Shown here: positions 1-5,491 of the stretch, piece after piece
Layout of the letters: each line of letters starts with the position of its first letter
Position numbering within the stretch: position 1 is the first letter of the stretch
Source: an uncultured Sphingomonadaceae bacterium
GTDB lineage: Bacteria > Pseudomonadota > Alphaproteobacteria > Sphingomonadales > Sphingomonadaceae
Assembly (NCBI GenBank): GCA_937920575.1
Contig: CAKZSF010000270.1
Span: forward strand, 1 to 5,491
Direction: 5' to 3'
DNA length: 5,491 nucleotides
The notes under the pieces: model-generated
What the model saw: the letters and a program-made list of their open reading frames with translations, nothing else
Told to the model about the DNA's origin: nothing
The model's database searches: none
Program-made: the position numbers and the translations under genes

Positions 1-2
1 CG

Positions 3-2304
<2,302 letters not shown>

Positions 2305-2309
2305 GCACT

Positions 2310-3587
2310 ATGGCAAAGTTCACATTCAATATGCCTGATGTTGGCGAAGGCGTGGCCGAGGCAGAAATTGTCGAATGGCACGTAAAAGTCGGCGACACCG
2401 TCAGCGAGGACCAGCATTTGGTCGATGTGATGACGGACAAGGCGACAGTCGACATTGAAAGCCCTGTTGATGGCAAAGTGGTCGAGGTCGCAGGCGACGT
2501 CGGCGAAGAGATCGCGGTGGGGGCAATGCTGCTGGTGATTGAGACTGAAGGAGAGGATACTCCGGAGCCTCCGGCCACTAAGTCTGACGAAGCTCCTGCT
2601 CAAGCCAAGACGAGTCTCGAACCAGAGGCGACAGTGCCTGCTCCTGTAGAGAAAGCGGTGCCAGAGCCAGAGGCTGCGCCCGAGCCAATGCCGGACTCAG
2701 CAACCAATTCCACAGCGAAAGTTCTTGCTACGCCAGCCGTTCGCAAGCGTGCCAAGGATCTCGGCATTGATTTGGCGGAGGTCAGCCCGGCTGCCGATGG
2801 TCGCATTCGTCACGCGGATCTGGACGCATTCCTTAGCTACAACGCGGGCAGCGGTTTTGCAGCCGCGGGCGCTTCGCGCGCCGATGAACCGATCAAAGTT
2901 ATCGGCCTGCGCAAACGCATCGCGCAAAACATGTCGGCGGCCAAGCGCAACATCCCGCACTTCACCTATGTCGAAGAATGCGATGTGACGGAGCTGGAGA
3001 GGCTACGCGTGCAGTTGAACGAAGCGCGCGGCAACAAGCCGAAGCTGACCATGCTGCCACTGTTGATCACCGCGATTTGTCGCAAACTGCCAGACTATCC
3101 CATGATCAATGCACGCTATGATGACGAAGGCGGCGTGGTGACACGCCACGGTTCTGTGCATCTGGGCATGGCCACGCAGACCGATCAAGGGCTGATGGTG
3201 CCGGTGATCCGCAATGCTCAGTCAAAGAACTTGTGGCAGCTGGCAGGCGATATTACGCGTCTGGCCAATGCCGCGCGTGATGGCACGGCAAAGTCGGAAG
3301 AATTGTCTGGTTCTACGCTGACTGTCACGTCCCTCGGCCCATTGGGCGGCGTGGCTACGACTCCGGTTATCAACCGTCCAGAAGTTGCGATTATCGGGCC
3401 GAACCGCATTATCGAGCGGCCGATGTATGTGCCTGACGGGCAAGGCGGCGAACGCATAGAGAAACGCAAGCTGATGAATATCTCAATCAGTTGCGATCAC
3501 CGCGTTGTCGACGGTTTCGACGCGGCGAGTTTTGTTCAGGAATTAAAGAAGCTGATCGAACAGCCGGTGCGCTTGCTCGCAGAATAG
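2310..3587 (+). CDS. bkdB: Branched-chain 2-oxoacid dehydrogenase E2: lipoamide acyltransferase (dihydrolipoamide acyltransferase)
   Basis: E2 forms the core of the complex and moves the acyl group from its lipoyl arm to CoA, giving isobutyryl-, isovaleryl- or 2-methylbutyryl-CoA. It is 425 residues from the ATG at 2310, preceded by AAGGA (2296-2300) at nine bases. An in-frame ATG at 2241 lies within E1-beta and gives a non-homologous leader, so it was rejected. Domain order: one lipoyl domain (1-78) with the lipoylated Lys44 in VMTDKATVDIES; a Pro/Ala/Glu-rich swinging linker (about 80-133); a peripheral subunit-binding domain (about 136-176, LATPAVRKRAKDLGIDL) for E1/E3 docking; a second short linker; and the catalytic domain (about 193-425) with SLGPLGGVATTPVINRPEVA and the active-site motif DHRVVDG, where His397 and Asp401 are catalytic. 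All key residues are present. The operon stops here without an E3 gene, so the complex must use a lipoamide dehydrogenase encoded elsewhere. Confidence 0.95.
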   Translation: MAKFTFNMPDVGEGVAEAEIVEWHVKVGDTVSEDQHLVDVMTDKATVDIESPVDGKVVEVAGDVGEEIAVGAMLLVIETEGEDTPEPPATKSDEAPAQAKTSLEPEATVPAPVEKAVPEPEAAPEPMPDSATNSTAKVLATPAVRKRAKDLGIDLAEVSPAADGRIRHADLDAFLSYNAGSGFAAAGASRADEPIKVIGLRKRIAQNMSAAKRNIPHFTYVEECDVTELERLRVQLNEARGNKPKLTMLPLLITAICRKLPDYPMINARYDDEGGVVTRHGSVHLGMATQTDQGLMVPVIRNAQSKNLWQLAGDITRLANAARDGTAKSEELSGSTLTVTSLGPLGGVATTPVINRPEVAIIGPNRIIERPMYVPDGQGGERIEKRKLMNISISCDHRVVDGFDAASFVQELKKLIEQPVRLLAE

Positions 3588-3591
3588 GCCT

Positions 3592-3981
3592 TCAGCGGAC
3601 AATCGCGCTGTATGTCAGGCGGCCTTCGCCTTGGCCTGCGCGCCAACGAAGATGGGTTACGCGCTGCGGACGCATGCCTTTAAACCGCGTCCACGAATTG
3701 CCACCATCGGTTGAGACAATCACTTGATCGCTGCTGGTTGATTCCAGCGTGAGTGCAGGGGGCACTTTGCTGGTCATCACAAATGGCCCATCGGCGGGCG
3801 CATCCCATTTCAAGATCGTGACAACCCGGTCGCCGCGGCGCAGCTCTGCGGCTTGCTCCACGATGCGAATCTGGCTGTCCTGCCGCTCAACAAACACACT
3901 GCTTTCCAGTGCGACGTCTTGGGCGTGCAGGGGCCCGCTGAACATTGTCAGCATGGCCAAACAAGATAACAAACGGCGCAT
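3592..3981 (-). CDS. Small secreted DUF11-like hypothetical protein
   Basis: A 129-residue protein with a clear Sec signal peptide: basic MRR, a hydrophobic core to about residue 15, and a likely signal-peptidase I cut after LHA (residue 20, before QDVALES). The mature part is about 109 residues and predicted to be all-beta. It resembles short sphingomonad proteins related to the DUF11/conserved-repeat fold, with the ordered landmarks VALESSVFVER, a G-D-R-V strand, V-P-P-A-L, VSTDGGNSW (about 89-97), VTHLRW (108-113) and a final RLTYSAIVR. I know no function for these proteins; the role is probably extracytoplasmic. It is shorter than the 150-190 residues usual for relatives. A GGGGGA ribosome-binding site (3985-3990, minus strand) precedes the ATG. 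It converges on the E2 gene with 4 bases between stops and no evident terminator. Confidence 0.75.
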   Translation of the reverse strand: MRRLLSCLAMLTMFSGPLHAQDVALESSVFVERQDSQIRIVEQAAELRRGDRVVTILKWDAPADGPFVMTSKVPPALTLESTSSDQVIVSTDGGNSWTRFKGMRPQRVTHLRWRAGQGEGRLTYSAIVR

Positions 3982-4131
3982 AATTCCCCCAGTTGATGAC
4001 CTGTGTGGTCGTGGGGAGGAGCAATGACGCCAAAGCCCTCAAATATGGTTAACACCAGCCTTAGAATTTCGCGCAAGACGGCGTTTGCACAGACAAATTT
4101 GCAGCAAATCGCAATGAGAGCATAAGTCGTA

Positions 4132-4160
4132 TTGACAGGGTGCAATCGCTGGCTTAGTGG
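4132..4160 (+). promoter_or_regulatory. Candidate promoter of the tRNA-Asp gene
   Basis: A perfect TTGACA -35 hexamer lies at 4132-4137. At a 17-base spacing the -10 region is TAGTGG (4155-4160), a poor match to TATAAT but common enough in alphaproteobacteria, where -10 boxes are degenerate. Transcription would begin near 4166-4168, about 26 bases before the mature tRNA. The -35 box and its position are seen directly; activity is inferred. Confidence 0.45.
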
Positions 4161-4165
4161 CCCTG

Positions 4166-4278
<113 letters not shown>

Positions 4279-4307
4279 TTTTCAAAATACTTGGATTGAT
4301 GCACGCT

Positions 4308-5222
4308 CTAGCAATTGTCTTGCGGAGAACTGGTCTTGCGTGTCGCCCAATCAATCGCATTGCTCAGCAGCTTGCGGTTCTGCGGAACATCATAGGCCTT
4401 GAAGCTGTGTCCTATGGCCGAATAGAAAAATCTCCCTTTCCCAGAACAGCGTAGCCAAGCAATCGGGTGGCCCTTTGGCCCTCCGCCCATGCGCAAGTCT
4501 TTCACATCGCCATAAACATCATTGCGCGGTGAATAGCTGTCTTCGTCAATGCCGATCAGAATTCGCGCGTCGCCAATCTTGCTGGCATCGTCAAAACTGT
4601 ACCATTCCTCTGTCTGCTGCCATTCAGAGGGCAGGCCAGCCATAACCGGGTGATCGGGCGAGAGGTTCACCAATCGCGCCTCCTGAAATTGAGGGGCGGC
4701 AGGGTGGCCAATAAATTCCGGGCCGATCATATCATTGTCATACCACGGCCAATCTGTGTGCGATGCGTCGCCTGACCCATGCACGGCGATGAGGCCGCCA
4801 CCGGCTTCCACCCACTGCTGCAGTGCGCCTTCTTGCTCTGGGGATAGAGTGTCACCCGTAGCGTTGTTGAAGATCACGAGTGAAAAACGCGCCAACTGCT
4901 CTGGATTGAACACCGCACCGTTGACAGTGGTGAACAGGCCCATTGAGCGCTCCGTCGCCATTTCGGCGAAAAAGCGGTCCGCGCCTGCAATCCCCTCATC
5001 GTGACGGAAGCTGCGAGTTTTCGAGAAAACCAGCATGGCCGGTTGGGTCATGTATTCCTTAATATGGGGTGGCCTCGTGTCGTGATCGGCTGCTTTATTC
5101 GACGCGTCAGTTGCAGCAACCGAAACTGCGTCCGCCGCGCCAAGCGACTGAGGTGAGGGAGCGCAAGCCGATAGAGCGAGCAGGCCGATTAGCGTGAGGG
5201 CGATTGAGCTAGGTTTGATCAT
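4308..5222 (-). CDS. ThuA-like domain lipoprotein
   Basis: A 304-residue protein. Residues 1-20 are a lipoprotein signal peptide with the lipobox LSAC, so Cys20 should be lipidated; Ala follows at +2, with no Asp retention signal. A 35-residue low-complexity spacer rich in Ala, Asp and Ser leads to a ThuA-like domain (about 60-294, class I glutamine-amidotransferase-like fold). Family landmarks: LVFSKTRSFRHDEGI (64-78), VIFNNATGDTLSPEQ (116-130), GGGLIAVHGSGDA (141-153), WPWY and FIGHP (158-174), DHPVMAGLP (190-198), EEWYSF (205-210), GHPIAWLR (251-258) and GRFFYSAIGHSFKAY (263-277). ThuA was linked to trehalose/disaccharide use in rhizobia, but relatives are diverse and often fused to or near glycoside hydrolases, so the substrate here is unknown. 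No ribosome-binding site is visible before the ATG; see the promoter entry. It ends 38 bases from the tRNA, facing it. Confidence 0.88.
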   Translation of the reverse strand: MIKPSSIALTLIGLLALSACAPSPQSLGAADAVSVAATDASNKAADHDTRPPHIKEYMTQPAMLVFSKTRSFRHDEGIAGADRFFAEMATERSMGLFTTVNGAVFNPEQLARFSLVIFNNATGDTLSPEQEGALQQWVEAGGGLIAVHGSGDASHTDWPWYDNDMIGPEFIGHPAAPQFQEARLVNLSPDHPVMAGLPSEWQQTEEWYSFDDASKIGDARILIGIDEDSYSPRNDVYGDVKDLRMGGGPKGHPIAWLRCSGKGRFFYSAIGHSFKAYDVPQNRKLLSNAIDWATRKTSSPQDNC

Positions 5223-5228
5223 GGCATC

Positions 5229-5256
5229 AGCATAATCAGCAATGGCAACCTGCCAA
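5229..5256 (-). promoter_or_regulatory. Candidate promoter giving a nearly leaderless mRNA for the ThuA-like gene
   Basis: On the minus strand, TTGGCA (5251-5256) is followed after 16 bases by TATGCT (5229-5234). Only six bases separate the -10 box from the ATG at 5220-5222, which puts the expected start of transcription at or within a few bases of the ATG. No Shine-Dalgarno sequence is found between the upstream stop and this ATG, which fits leaderless translation. The gap to the upstream DUF2842 gene is 51 bases, so co-transcription with it is the alternative. Confidence 0.4.
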
Positions 5257-5273
5257 AGTGTTTTATCGAAGAG

Positions 5274-5491
5274 CTATTCGTCAGGCTCAACTTCGGGGGC
5301 GCTCCATTTGCCCGTTTCCATCCAGATCAGGAAACGTTTGAGCGGCAGCAACCAGATCAGGCCCAGCACCAAATAGATAACCGTCTGTACCCAAGTGGGC
5401 CAATCGCCGATCATACTGGGCAGATACCGCGCGATGATCACTGAATAAACGATCAGGACGCTGAAAAGCCCGATAATGCCAATCGGAATTC
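5274..5491 (-). CDS. DUF2842 family small membrane protein (3' part, start outside the window)
   Basis: The frame is open from the right edge to a TAG at 5274-5276 and gives the last 71 residues. Two hydrophobic segments are visible: one near the start (IGIIGLFSVLIVYSVIIARY) and one later (VIYLVLGLIWLLPL), followed by KRFLIWME and an acidic tail ending EVEPDE. The arrangement of helix, short W-containing loop, helix ending in G-L-I-W-L-L-P, then L-I-W-M is the pattern of DUF2842, short two-helix inner-membrane proteins largely confined to alphaproteobacteria and without known function. About 10-20 residues are probably missing at the N-terminus. It lies upstream of and on the same strand as the ThuA-like gene. 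Confidence 0.72.
   Translation of the reverse strand, partial: IPIGIIGLFSVLIVYSVIIARYLPSMIGDWPTWVQTVIYLVLGLIWLLPLKRFLIWMETGKWSAPEVEPDE

Noticed and set aside
2541..2710. Pro/Ala/Glu-rich stretch in E2 as an internal repeat or foreign insertion
   Set aside because: It is the normal flexible linker between the lipoyl and subunit-binding domains.
3617..3631. AGGCG/CGCCT hairpin just past the E2 stop as a terminator
   Set aside because: A stem of only five bases with no T-run after it on either strand, and it lies inside the coding sequence of the opposing gene.
4048..4064. GTTAAC followed by CTTAG, resembling a CtrA site (TTAA-N7-TTAA)
   Set aside because: The second half-site is imperfect (CTTA at seven bases, TTAG at eight) and no promoter hexamers sit around it.
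5486..5491. GAATTC at the very end of the window as a cloning junction
   Set aside because: The DUF2842 reading frame continues through it, and another GAATTC lies uncut at 4559-4564, so it may simply be native sequence.

Overview
Most of this window (about 356 to 5491) reads as chromosomal DNA of an alphaproteobacterium, most likely of the Sphingomonadales/Erythrobacter type. The reasons are moderately high GC, a branched-chain 2-oxoacid dehydrogenase operon whose proteins look sphingomonad-like, a small secreted DUF11-like protein of a kind seen in that order, and a DUF2842 membrane protein. The first ~350 bases do not belong with it. They are AT-richer (about 47% GC by hand count of the first 360 bases, against roughly 60% or more in sampled lines further on). 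They encode part of an outer-membrane beta-barrel resembling the DUF6089 family of Bacteroidota. The two pieces meet near 350-362, inside the E1-alpha gene, which thereby loses about its first 130 codons. A chimeric clone, read or assembly is the simplest explanation.

Layout: 3-380 (+), fragment of the Bacteroidota-like barrel protein. 356-1234 (+), E1-alpha lacking its N-terminus. 1231-2304 (+), E1-beta, overlapping E1-alpha by ATGA. 2310-3587 (+), lipoylated E2 acyltransferase. These three form a tight operon for the branched-chain 2-oxoacid dehydrogenase complex, which oxidatively decarboxylates the oxoacids of Val, Leu and Ile to acyl-CoAs. No E3 (lipoamide dehydrogenase) gene follows, so E3 must come from elsewhere. 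3592-3981 (-), a small secreted DUF11-like protein, converges on the operon with 4 bases between the stop codons.

The 211 bases from 3982 to 4192 hold the ribosome-binding site of that small gene, a plausible tRNA promoter and the tRNA leader; I see no further gene there. A complete tRNA-Asp(GTC) with encoded CCA lies at 4193-4269, bracketed by a perfect 9-base inverted repeat. Facing it is a ThuA-like lipoprotein (4308-5222, -). Its only visible promoter is placed so that the transcript would start at or next to the ATG. The window ends inside a DUF2842 membrane protein gene (5274-5491, -) on the same strand.

I found no convincing sign of an undescribed multi-gene system. The points most worth checking are the chimeric junction, the leader/trailer pairing around the tRNA, the possibly leaderless ThuA gene and the GDG-to-GEG change in the E1-alpha cofactor motif.
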